Below, one piece after another: positions 52,776 to 60,129 of a stretch of 64,000 nucleotides of DNA. The notes beneath the pieces were generated by a model that worked only from the letters and a program-made list of their open reading frames with translations, made no database searches and was not told where the DNA came from. Within the stretch, counting starts at the first letter, position 1, and every line of letters begins with the position of its first letter. The DNA is taken from positions 62,001 to 126,000 of the forward strand of contig JANOBM010000301.1 in NCBI GenBank assembly GCA_031411655.1, written 5' to 3'. Position numbers and translations under genes: made by a program. The stretch is from UBA6163 sp031411655. Lineage in GTDB: Bacteria; Planctomycetota; Planctomycetia; Pirellulales; Pirellulaceae.

Positions 52776-53567
52776 GTGATCACATTGCTTTTGGCAACCC
52801 TGTGCCTGGCGTTGGCCTACGTCCTAATGATCTGGTTGCTTAGTCTGCTTATAGGTCGAGTAAGCATCATCGATGCCTTTTGGGGCCCAGGCTTCGTGTT
52901 GCTCGCGATGCTGTGTTACGTGATGACTAGCGATGCCGGGTGGGGCCGCGCCGAAACAGTGCTGGTAGGAATGGTCACTGTCTGGGGAACGCGACTAGGA
53001 GTCCATCTGGCGATTCGAGTTTTGAATGATCCCCATGAAGATCGGCGTTATGCCGCGATGAAAGCGAACCATCAATCTCATTGGTGGCTAAAGAGTCTCG
53101 GCATTGTGTTTCTGTTGCAAGGCCTGATCATGTGGTTCGTAGCCCTGCCGATCACAGCATCGTTTGCCTTTGAAACCAGGCCAAGCATTGATTGGCTTGC
53201 GCCACTCGGTCTTGTGTGCTGGGCGATTGGTGTATTTTTCGAAGCCGTCGGTGACTGGCAACTCGTTCGATTTCGAGCAGACCCTGCCAATCAGGGTCGA
53301 GTCTTAGATGCTGGACTCTGGCGATTGACTCGGCATCCGAACTACTTCGGCGACTTCGCGGTGTGGTGGGGATTATGGCTATTCTGCTTGGGCTGTGGTG
53401 CCCCGTTTTGGACGGTTGCCTCGCCACTGGTCATGAGCGTATTCCTGATGAAAGTCTCTGGCGTCGTTCTCCTTGAGAAGGACATTGCCGGGAGGCGTCC
53501 GGAGTACGTTGACTACATTCGATTGACCAATTCCTTCTTCCCAGGTCCCAAGAAAGCTCTGCGATAA
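52776..53567 (+). CDS. DUF1295 membrane protein (steroid-reductase-fold)
   Basis: A 263-residue integral membrane protein with about seven helices. It shows VSIIDAFWGPGFVLLAMLCY, WGTRLGVHLAIRVLNDPHED, and the C-terminal GLWRLTRHPNYFGDFAVWWG. The H-P-N-Y-F motif is the nucleotide-binding signature of the DUF1295/ICMT/steroid-5-alpha-reductase-like family. Such proteins reduce or methylate lipid-like substrates in the membrane. Translation starts at GTG, 3 bp after the previous stop. It completes the fatty-acyl operon. Confidence 0.9.
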   Translation: MITLLLATLCLALAYVLMIWLLSLLIGRVSIIDAFWGPGFVLLAMLCYVMTSDAGWGRAETVLVGMVTVWGTRLGVHLAIRVLNDPHEDRRYAAMKANHQSHWWLKSLGIVFLLQGLIMWFVALPITASFAFETRPSIDWLAPLGLVCWAIGVFFEAVGDWQLVRFRADPANQGRVLDAGLWRLTRHPNYFGDFAVWWGLWLFCLGCGAPFWTVASPLVMSVFLMKVSGVVLLEKDIAGRRPEYVDYIRLTNSFFPGPKKALR

Positions 53568-53599
53568 CCAAGCGGAATTCACTATAAGTTCCCGCTTGG
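53568..53599. terminator. Candidate bidirectional terminator hairpin
   Basis: Inverted repeat ccaagcggaa / ttcccgcttgg (10- and 11-nt arms with one extra base, loop of 11 nt) starts at the last base of DUF1295 coding sequence context and lies between two convergent genes. It lacks a clear T-run, so the assignment is tentative. Confidence 0.4.
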
Positions 53600-53683
53600 A
53601 TAGGCGTATTGGTCAGGTGGGAAACCTACCGGTTGCCTGCGACATAACTTTTCCGCAAGCGTTTCGTGGCCGATGCGGATGCC

Positions 53684-54577
53684 CTACGCGACAAACTGGA
53701 ATAGAGGTTGACTCGGAGCTGGTAGGCGAAGGAGCGGCGCAAAGCATGCGGCGTCTTCGTCGACTTGCTTGAAGAGGACTTTTGGGTCGACCGGATTCAG
53801 TCCGACCAGCTTCTTGAAGCCAGCTTGGAAAGTGTCTTGCTCTTCCCATTCTGTGTCATGGCAACATGGCAAGAGAGAAGCGAGCGCCACGCACACGCCA
53901 CCCCGGGCGTCATTACCCTGTTCGAGAAGTTCGTCGAGCTGGGTGTGATTGCGAATCAGATTGACGAAGGTTGCGGGCAACTTCCATCGCTCCGCCAACA
54001 GTGCAGCGGCATCGGCATGGTTCCACCCAAAGTACTCTTGCTCGAGTCCGCTCAATCGTCGCGACTCAACAGTGCGACGCTCCAGCAGATCTTTGTATTG
54101 TTCAGGGAGTTCCTTCAACAGTAACGGAATCGCCATGTCTTGTAGGAGTGCGCCGGCAAATAAATCTTCCGCTTCAGGCAGCGATAAAGCCTTGCCTAGT
54201 CGTCGAGCAAGGATGGCCCGTCGCAGGGAATCTTGCCACAAACGTTTTAGATCGAACGGCCCAAACTTTGGATTCGGAATGACGCTGAACACAGCATTCC
54301 AAAGTGCAAAATTGGTGACAGCGCGGGTACCGACCAGCGTCAACGCCTGCTGGACGCTGGTTATTTCTCGGGAAAAGCCGAAGTACGAAGAGTTAACGAA
54401 CTTAAGTACTTGCCCCATCAGTCCTGGATCGGCCTCAATCGGCTTTGCAAAGTCGCTCGGGCCGCTGCTGGCTTTCTGCGAGAGTTGCAATAACGATATC
54501 GCGCTATTGGGCAGTGCGGGCAACATCTTATCGCTGAAGATTGCTTCGAGAGATTCGGGGTTTGTCGCGGTTGTCAT
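53684..54577 (-). CDS. HDOD domain protein
   Basis: A 297-residue protein with one HDOD domain. Motifs are FSDKMLPALPNSAISLLQLS, then GLMGQVLKFVNSSYFGFSRE and ITSVQQALTLVGTRAVTNFA, with GALLQDMAIPLLLKELPEQY and EQEYFGWNHADAAALLAERW. The HD-type His-Asp metal residues are only partly kept, as is usual for HDOD proteins (non-catalytic relatives of HD phosphodiesterases involved in signalling). The C-terminus is short and not a second domain. It is divergent from the membrane hypothetical gene, and no diguanylate cyclase is nearby. Confidence 0.92.
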   Translation of the reverse strand: MTTATNPESLEAIFSDKMLPALPNSAISLLQLSQKASSGPSDFAKPIEADPGLMGQVLKFVNSSYFGFSREITSVQQALTLVGTRAVTNFALWNAVFSVIPNPKFGPFDLKRLWQDSLRRAILARRLGKALSLPEAEDLFAGALLQDMAIPLLLKELPEQYKDLLERRTVESRRLSGLEQEYFGWNHADAAALLAERWKLPATFVNLIRNHTQLDELLEQGNDARGGVCVALASLLPCCHDTEWEEQDTFQAGFKKLVGLNPVDPKVLFKQVDEDAACFAPLLRLPAPSQPLFQFVA

Positions 54578-54945
54578 GGCCGGTAGTGCTTAACGGACGA
54601 GTAGGTTGTGAATGTGGAGATGCGATTCGGAAGTGGGCAGGCTCACCACTTGGGGGTCTCCTGCACTGCTCCGATCATCGAACTCTAGGTTACGAAGTGG
54701 CGCTGGGACGCACCGGTGCAGCGAAAAAGGGATTTTCTCCGTAGAAAGGCTGCCGTTCGTTGTCCCTAACGCGGCATCTCGTCGTCAATCGCACACGCGG
54801 TGTTGATAAAACGCAACGCGTCATCGACGAGGCGATTGGGTGATGGTTCCTGGAAGTTGCGAAAAAGACCGTGTTTTCCGGCTTCAAACGCACTTTCTGT
54901 AGCCCGCCTAACGATTTGGTTCCGCGATTTGCATCATCGGGAACC
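54578..54945. other. Divergent intergenic region (368 bp)
   Basis: The region lies between the leftward HDOD gene and the rightward membrane hypothetical. It should hold promoters for both. I saw no inverted repeat or convincing open frame. Confidence 0.35.
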
Positions 54946-55494
54946 ATGCAAACAAATTTCACCGCTTCCAAGCTCGCGTCCATTCCAACTTGTCTTTGGC
55001 CAAGTCGTCTGGTGCCATGCCTGCTTCTGGCCTGGTGCGGTCTGGCGTTGGCCGAACCGAGAAAACTCGAAGCCACCCGTCCGGTCGACGTGTCACCGTT
55101 GGGTTGGCGACGGACCGTGGACGGCTGGGAACGCGCGGAAACATGGAAGCAAGGTGGTTTGCACGCGACCCAAACAATTCATCATTGGGTCGCACAAGAT
55201 CGGTTACGGGAGCGGGCGTTCACCGGAACTGCTCTCGAGCGGCTTCGTCAAATTCATCCGCTGACCTGTTCGCTCACTCTGGTTTTAGTCGTGTTCTCAA
55301 TCATTTTGGTGGGGGAATGCTTGGCGGGTCAGCGGGCCGCTCGGGTTGGCTCATCGCGGGTAGGGGCATCGCGAAGATGGCCTGGGTTGGGATGGGCATC
55401 GCATTGGGCCAGTGAACATCGAGTCTCACTGAAAGCGGCGCGACAAGGTGAACCATCGCCACCAACTGGTCATACTTCTTCAATCGCTCGCTAA
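54946..55494 (+). CDS. Hypothetical exported/membrane-anchored protein
   Basis: From this ATG the product is 182 residues, with a signal-like N-terminus (about 1-36, SRLVPCLLLAWCGLALA), a conserved-looking core WRRTVDGWERAETW and one further transmembrane helix (about 108-124, CSLTLVLVVFSIILVG). The pattern 'WRRTVDGWE' is reminiscent of small planctomycete hypotheticals, which I cannot name. The last 60 residues are arginine/serine-rich and overlap the 3' end of the convergent 723-codon gene by 194 bp. That is unusually long, so the true C-terminus may end earlier, or a frameshift may exist near 55305-55330. Confidence 0.55.
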   Translation: MQTNFTASKLASIPTCLWPSRLVPCLLLAWCGLALAEPRKLEATRPVDVSPLGWRRTVDGWERAETWKQGGLHATQTIHHWVAQDRLRERAFTGTALERLRQIHPLTCSLTLVLVVFSIILVGECLAGQRAARVGSSRVGASRRWPGLGWASHWASEHRVSLKAARQGEPSPPTGHTSSIAR

Positions 55495-57472
55495 GCGATT
55501 GCAGATGAGCGACGTAGTCGTCGAGCGTGTCGCGTCGGGCCGCCAACACTTGCTTTTCCCCAGTACCAGCTTTGGAGTAGAGCGCCTTCACGTTGGCTAG
55601 GTCGGCTGAGGCGAGCAACATCTGTCCTGACACTTGTTCCTTCGCCGTTTGTAAGCGAGTCGTTGAGATCATTTGCCACGGAACGGTTGGTACGAGTTGA
55701 GCTGCATGACGTACCCTGAGTGTCAGTTTGCTTCCCGTTCGAATCTCAATGCGCGACCGAATAGCAATCGTAGGATCACTTGCTAATGCGAATTCGACGA
55801 TCGACTGGTTCCGGCGAACTTGTTTGGGGTCGGACGGCTGAATCCATGAAAGTGTTACATCATCGTGACTTAGTATCTCGACAGCTAACGATGTTGAACC
55901 GATGGGAGGCGGTGTGCCCAGTGGCCACGCTGCTTTGGCGTCGCTAGTCGACATATCAATCGGCCAAGCGTCGGCCTGGACCGTCGATCGGAGGAACAGC
56001 CATTGGGATGTACCATCTTGCTGGGTCAAGTGCGCAAGCCCCGAGCAAAGTTGTTTAGAAACCGGGCGTGCTGAAGAAACCGGTGTCCAGCTAAAGTCCA
56101 TCCCTTGCTTGGTAGAGGAAAGAATCGCAACGGTTGCCAAGTCGTTTGCATCTTGAACGACCCATGACGGATCGGAGGGCTCCCCCAGACGAGATAGTTT
56201 CATGTTCGTTGCGACGGGAAATACAATCTCCAAATTGGCTACGGGTTTTTCGAATAGACGCACAGGAACAATCTCGTCTTGCGTCGAGTCACGGGAAGGA
56301 AATGGTGGGAGTTCAACCATTCCAGCTCCAGAGGCCTGTTTTACTGGCAACGTTCGAACATTCCCGTCGCTTTCGTCATCTTCCATGGCCGATTCGGCCG
56401 CCGATGATTCTGGAACGGACGTGTCGATCTCAAGTGGCTTGTCAATAACCTCTCGCCCGGCGACCGGAGGTGCATCGGATTGTTCTGAAGCTACAACGGT
56501 TCCAGTGGCATCGAATTCAGCAGTGGGAAGCAGGTCCCGGGCTGCTATCCAGTTTCCGCCGGCGAACGAATCGAGACCCATCGTTGCAGTATTCGAAGAC
56601 GATGCAGGATCGTTGGGCACTGGCGACGAAGCTTGGACGTTTGACTCGTCAATGAGTTCAAGCGGCAGCGACTCGTTGTCGGTCTCGTCGCGCGCCGGAG
56701 CGGGTGGGGTGACTGCATCGTGCGCCGACGACTCGACATCAGTTTGACCCGTAGGCTGCCGTGAATGGATCGCAAACGCTGAAGGCAAAGACGGAGAATT
56801 GTCTGAGAGCGATGACTGGGGTGCTTCCTCTTTTTTTGTCGAGGTGTTGGCTTGGAGTGCTAATGCATAGATGGCCACCCCAATCGCTATCACGCAGATC
56901 GCGAAGACGGATCCTGGTATCCACGATCGAGATTTTTTTGACCGTGATGCGCCTGCGATTTTTCCTTGAGCTTGAATTCCATTGCGCTCATCACTCGATA
57001 CCAGGTCGGCGAGAAGCCCCTTTTTGGCGTGAATGTCATCATCGGACGACGTGGACTCAAAATTCGTGGGTGACGAATCTTGCGCGTCCAAAAATCGAGG
57101 ACAAAGCGTGAGGCGATTTTCGTCGTCAACGAGGATATCCGAATCGGTGATCTCATCCCACGGACGACCGTGGACACGTGAGTAGCTCAATGATAGGGCA
57201 GCGAGTTGAGCATCCCAGTCTTGTCGGATCGCTTCGGGCGGCGGTCCTAGATCAGCAATCAACTGAGAGACGGAGCGGAGATGGCTTGCTGGCGTCGAAT
57301 GAGGCAAGTCGGCGTGGGTGCGTGAGGTCTCCGAGGGGCTTGTCCTTTGGGGCGAGTCTTGGGGTTCCACGGCTAGTTTTTGCCACAACCAATGTGCCGC
57401 TTCGTCAGGCTGAATCAACCCTGCTTTGACCTGCTGAAAGGCTTCGCGGATTTGTTCGCGTTGGAGATTCAA
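55301..57472 (-). CDS. Large hypothetical membrane-anchored protein
   Basis: A 723-residue protein. The cytoplasmic N-terminal part (about 1-180) has a helical start (REQIREAFQQVKAGLIQPDE) and a region ending SYSRVHGRPWDEITDSDI. A single transmembrane helix (about 186-207, VFAICVIAIGVAIYALALQ) then leads to a long, low-complexity Ser/Asp/Pro-rich linker (210-390) and a C-terminal region of mixed alpha/beta character. A proline-rich tail (SQPERPADPPSIPPPK) ends it. No known catalytic motif is evident; such layouts are common for planctomycete envelope proteins. The 3' end overlaps the convergent hypothetical gene. Confidence 0.7.
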   Translation of the reverse strand: MNLQREQIREAFQQVKAGLIQPDEAAHWLWQKLAVEPQDSPQRTSPSETSRTHADLPHSTPASHLRSVSQLIADLGPPPEAIRQDWDAQLAALSLSYSRVHGRPWDEITDSDILVDDENRLTLCPRFLDAQDSSPTNFESTSSDDDIHAKKGLLADLVSSDERNGIQAQGKIAGASRSKKSRSWIPGSVFAICVIAIGVAIYALALQANTSTKKEEAPQSSLSDNSPSLPSAFAIHSRQPTGQTDVESSAHDAVTPPAPARDETDNESLPLELIDESNVQASSPVPNDPASSSNTATMGLDSFAGGNWIAARDLLPTAEFDATGTVVASEQSDAPPVAGREVIDKPLEIDTSVPESSAAESAMEDDESDGNVRTLPVKQASGAGMVELPPFPSRDSTQDEIVPVRLFEKPVANLEIVFPVATNMKLSRLGEPSDPSWVVQDANDLATVAILSSTKQGMDFSWTPVSSARPVSKQLCSGLAHLTQQDGTSQWLFLRSTVQADAWPIDMSTSDAKAAWPLGTPPPIGSTSLAVEILSHDDVTLSWIQPSDPKQVRRNQSIVEFALASDPTIAIRSRIEIRTGSKLTLRVRHAAQLVPTVPWQMISTTRLQTAKEQVSGQMLLASADLANVKALYSKAGTGEKQVLAARRDTLDDYVAHLQSLSERLKKYDQLVAMVHLVAPLSVRLDVHWPNAMPIPTQAIFAMPLPAMSQPERPADPPSIPPPK

Positions 57473-58156
57473 AATAATTGCTTTCTTATCGGAAAGTCAC
57501 GATTGCTCGACACTTGCTCGGTTGGGGCACGACCTTGACCCTGCTGATTTTACATCCGGTCGATGAAGCGTTGGTGGATGATCGTAAATTGATCGACTCG
57601 GGCACGAGCGGGACCTGGCTAGCCAGGGATTCGGCACAACCGAAAAACTTTTCCTGACAGTCGGGCCGTGTTTATGCAATCTTGACGACCGTTTGTGCCG
57701 ATAACTCCGACGGAAGCGATTGTTCGGATCGCGCGTTGGGTGCTTAGTGTCGTCCCAGGTCTTCGACCAAAGGCGACTTCGCGGTGGCTTTTCACGAGAG
57801 TAATCGGGAAAAGGAAGCGAATCGGTGCTTACGCTGCGGTGGGTTTGATCGCGACATAGGAATTGCCAGGGGGGAAGCGGCGCAAATCGGGCGTAGAAAC
57901 GCTGGTTGCATCGCGGCTGCAAACTAGAACCGACCGTTTCGTCTGACGACGGGGCCATTTGTTCCAAGTTTCGCAGCGGTTTGCACGCATCAGCCGATGC
58001 GTTCCGACGCACCGTTCCCACCCTATCCAAAGGGCCTTCTTGAGAGGCGGCGGCGGGGCCGCGGAGATGCTTGTGATGCACAATCTGAAAAACGACACGT
58101 CGCGATCCATACCGGTCAATCCGGCAACAAGACTTCCACGCACCCGCCACGGGGCC
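57473..58156. other. Intergenic region (684 bp) with inverted repeats upstream of the BBP7-like gene
   Basis: The region lies between divergent genes. A perfect 14-bp palindrome, cctggctagccagg, occupies 57614-57627. Next to it, tcggcacaa (57631-57639) recurs as its reverse complement ttgtgccga at 57693-57701, giving a pair of inverted 9-mers 53 nt apart. These may be operators for the secreted-protein gene downstream. A 217-codon frame on the minus strand is rich in Arg and Ser and reads as non-coding. Confidence 0.5.
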
Positions 58157-59632
58157 ATGATGCGAGCCACCTTTATCGCGTTGATGGCGATGAGTTTGGC
58201 TCCGTCACAAGCTCAATCGCAGGTGCAAAACGCCGCCTATGAAGCGGATTATGAGGCCAGCGGCTTTGTGACGCCCGCGGGCATGCCGTCTCCGGCGGAG
58301 TATTATTCCTCAGTGGAGCAGGCCAGTTTCTTCGGCCCAGGTGGTCGGATTTCCTCCCGAATTCAAGGCTGCGACGGGGGCTGCGAATCGATGGGGTGTG
58401 ACGGTTCAAGCGGCATGGGCTGCGGCGGCATGGGCTGCGGCGATGGAGGCTGTAGTAGCTGCGGGATGGGTGGTGGTGGAGCTGGTTGCGGCATGGCGGG
58501 TGGCGGATGCGGGGGTTGCGGCATGGAAGGCTGCGAGTCTTGTGGAGGCCTCACGAATTGCCGTTTCCTTTGCTTGTTCTGCCGGGGAGCGGGTTGTGGC
58601 CTCTGCCAATCGATGGGCCGCGGCTACCTTCTCGGATGTTTGAAGTCCCTGCTGCCTTACGGCGATGCGGGAATTTGTGCCCAACGATGGTACGATGTGT
58701 CGGGCGACGTCATGTTTCTGTCACACGGAAACCGCACGACCAACCAAGTGCTGACAACACAGGGAATTGCAGGAAACCCTGTCTTGCGAGCAAGTGATGC
58801 CGATAGCGATGATCGCGAAGCAGGTGCACGGGTTTCGGCAGCATTCATTTTTGGTGCTGGCGGAAATATTGAGGCCACCTACCTCGGTGGTCAGGAATGG
58901 AGAGAATCCCGTACCGCGACCAGCGCCACGCCGACACTCTTCTCCTTCCTTAGTGCGTTTGGCACCGCCCCTAATAACGGTTTTGACGACTCCGATCGTT
59001 CACGCCGCCAGACCGTGGATAGCTACAGCACTTTTCATAGTGCTGAAATCAACTATCGCCGGCGAACCGTGGAACAGTACTGCCGGTTCCAAGGGTCGTG
59101 GTTGGTAGGGATGCGATACCTGCGATTTGACGACGATTTTGGGTATTCGGCATTCGGAACTCCCAACAATGCGCTCAACAATGGCCCACGATTCTTGACG
59201 GTTAACAATGGCATGGACAACAAAATGTTCGGTGCCCAGGCGGGTGGCGATTTGTGGTGGAACGTGATTGCCGGCGTAAACCTTGGAATTGGATTCAAAG
59301 GTGCCTGGCTGGACAACAACATCGATCGTCATGCCAACGTTTTCGCTAATTCGCTCGGCCCCGGTGCGACCCCGGCTCGAAGAATCATCGAGGATGGAAT
59401 CAAGAAATCAACGGTGATGGGTGAGATCGAGGCGACCATGCTTTACCGGATTAGCCACTCGTGGACCTTGAAAAACCAGTATTACCTGATGGGGATCGAC
59501 GATGTTGCCTACGGTTTTGATACCACGCCGGCTCAAAATTTGTTTAGTGCCGGTGCCGTGCCGGTGAGCCCAATCCGCACCGATTCGTTGACCATTCAAG
59601 GCTTTTCGTTCGGTGCCGAGTACATTTGGTAA
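58157..59632 (+). CDS. BBP7-family outer-membrane beta-barrel protein with Gly/Cys-rich segment
   Basis: From this ATG the product is 491 residues, with a signal peptide (MMRATFIALMAMSLAPSQA). An in-frame ATG at 58067 (or 58076) is possible. After residue 60 comes a segment of glycine and cysteine (about 71-150, 17 Cys in 80 residues, motifs GCGG and GCESCGG). A hydrophobic turn region and a C-terminal beta-barrel-like domain follow (from WYDVSGDVMFLSH to FGAEYIW, ending with a terminal aromatic residue as in outer-membrane proteins). BBP7-type barrels are common in planctomycetes and presumably sit in the outer membrane. The Gly/Cys-rich insert is unusual for the family as I know it. Confidence 0.8.
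   Translation: MMRATFIALMAMSLAPSQAQSQVQNAAYEADYEASGFVTPAGMPSPAEYYSSVEQASFFGPGGRISSRIQGCDGGCESMGCDGSSGMGCGGMGCGDGGCSSCGMGGGGAGCGMAGGGCGGCGMEGCESCGGLTNCRFLCLFCRGAGCGLCQSMGRGYLLGCLKSLLPYGDAGICAQRWYDVSGDVMFLSHGNRTTNQVLTTQGIAGNPVLRASDADSDDREAGARVSAAFIFGAGGNIEATYLGGQEWRESRTATSATPTLFSFLSAFGTAPNNGFDDSDRSRRQTVDSYSTFHSAEINYRRRTVEQYCRFQGSWLVGMRYLRFDDDFGYSAFGTPNNALNNGPRFLTVNNGMDNKMFGAQAGGDLWWNVIAGVNLGIGFKGAWLDNNIDRHANVFANSLGPGATPARRIIEDGIKKSTVMGEIEATMLYRISHSWTLKNQYYLMGIDDVAYGFDTTPAQNLFSAGAVPVSPIRTDSLTIQGFSFGAEYIW
58367..58606 (+). repeat. Glycine/cysteine-rich coding repeat in the BBP7-like gene
   Basis: Translated in frame, the segment encodes irregular repeats of the forms GCGGMGCGDGG, GCGMAGGGCGG and GCESCGG, with Cys every two to seven residues. 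It could bind metal or form disulphide-linked surface material. At the DNA level, many ggctgcgg/gggctgc units recur. Confidence 0.6.
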
Positions 59633-60129
59633 TCGAGCCAAGTGGCCGGTCCTCAACGGATTACGACAACGACTACCCGCTCACAAGGTTTTTGAAGCCT
59701 TGAGAGCGGGTAGCTCGCATGAAGGGCCCGCGATGGGTTGAAATCGCCGCTGGCGAGCTTTGGGAACCTTCTTTTCTACCCCGGCTGCGGTTCTGCGCAG
59801 TATTCTGAGGGTCGATTGGTGGCGGTTGTGACGATTTTCCATGGACTGCACTGGGAACTTTGTTCCCCGCATCGCGTCGGAAGTGATGCGTTTCGTTGAC
59901 ATGGGTTTTGGTGCAACTAGAATCGAGCTCGCTGCTTATCTATTTGTTGCGAAATGCGTAGCTTGCCTATTCTCTGCCTTTCTAAAAGTTGGAGTGGGTA
60001 TTCCCAAGTGATTTCGACGGCAAAAAAATGTCACAGTAGGCGCAAGTAAGCGTCACCGCGTGAGATACTAGTGACCAATTCGGTCACGCACTGCACAACC
60101 CGACCGCTGGCCCCTCCGAGAGCAAGAAC
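59633..60129. other. Intergenic region (497 bp) with two inverted repeats
   Basis: An imperfect 16-bp inverted repeat lies at 59673-59713 (ctacccgctcacaagg / ccttgagagcgggtag, one mismatch, 9-nt loop) just after the BBP7-like gene. It may end its transcript, but no T-run follows the second arm. Nearer the next gene, gtgacc-aattc-ggtcac (60071-60087) is a perfect 6-bp hairpin 43 bp before the GTG start. No open frame here reads as protein. Confidence 0.45.

Noticed and set aside
54690..55076. Minus-strand 128-codon frame opposite the membrane hypothetical
   Set aside because: It lies antisense to a frame with a signal peptide and a conserved-looking core, and reads as a shadow frame.
57497..58150. 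Minus-strand 217-codon open frame in the gap before the BBP7-like gene
   Set aside because: It is rich in Arg/Ser/Pro without any recognisable motif, spans the palindrome and inverted repeats, and lies opposite the leader of the rightward gene; composition is that of a chance frame.
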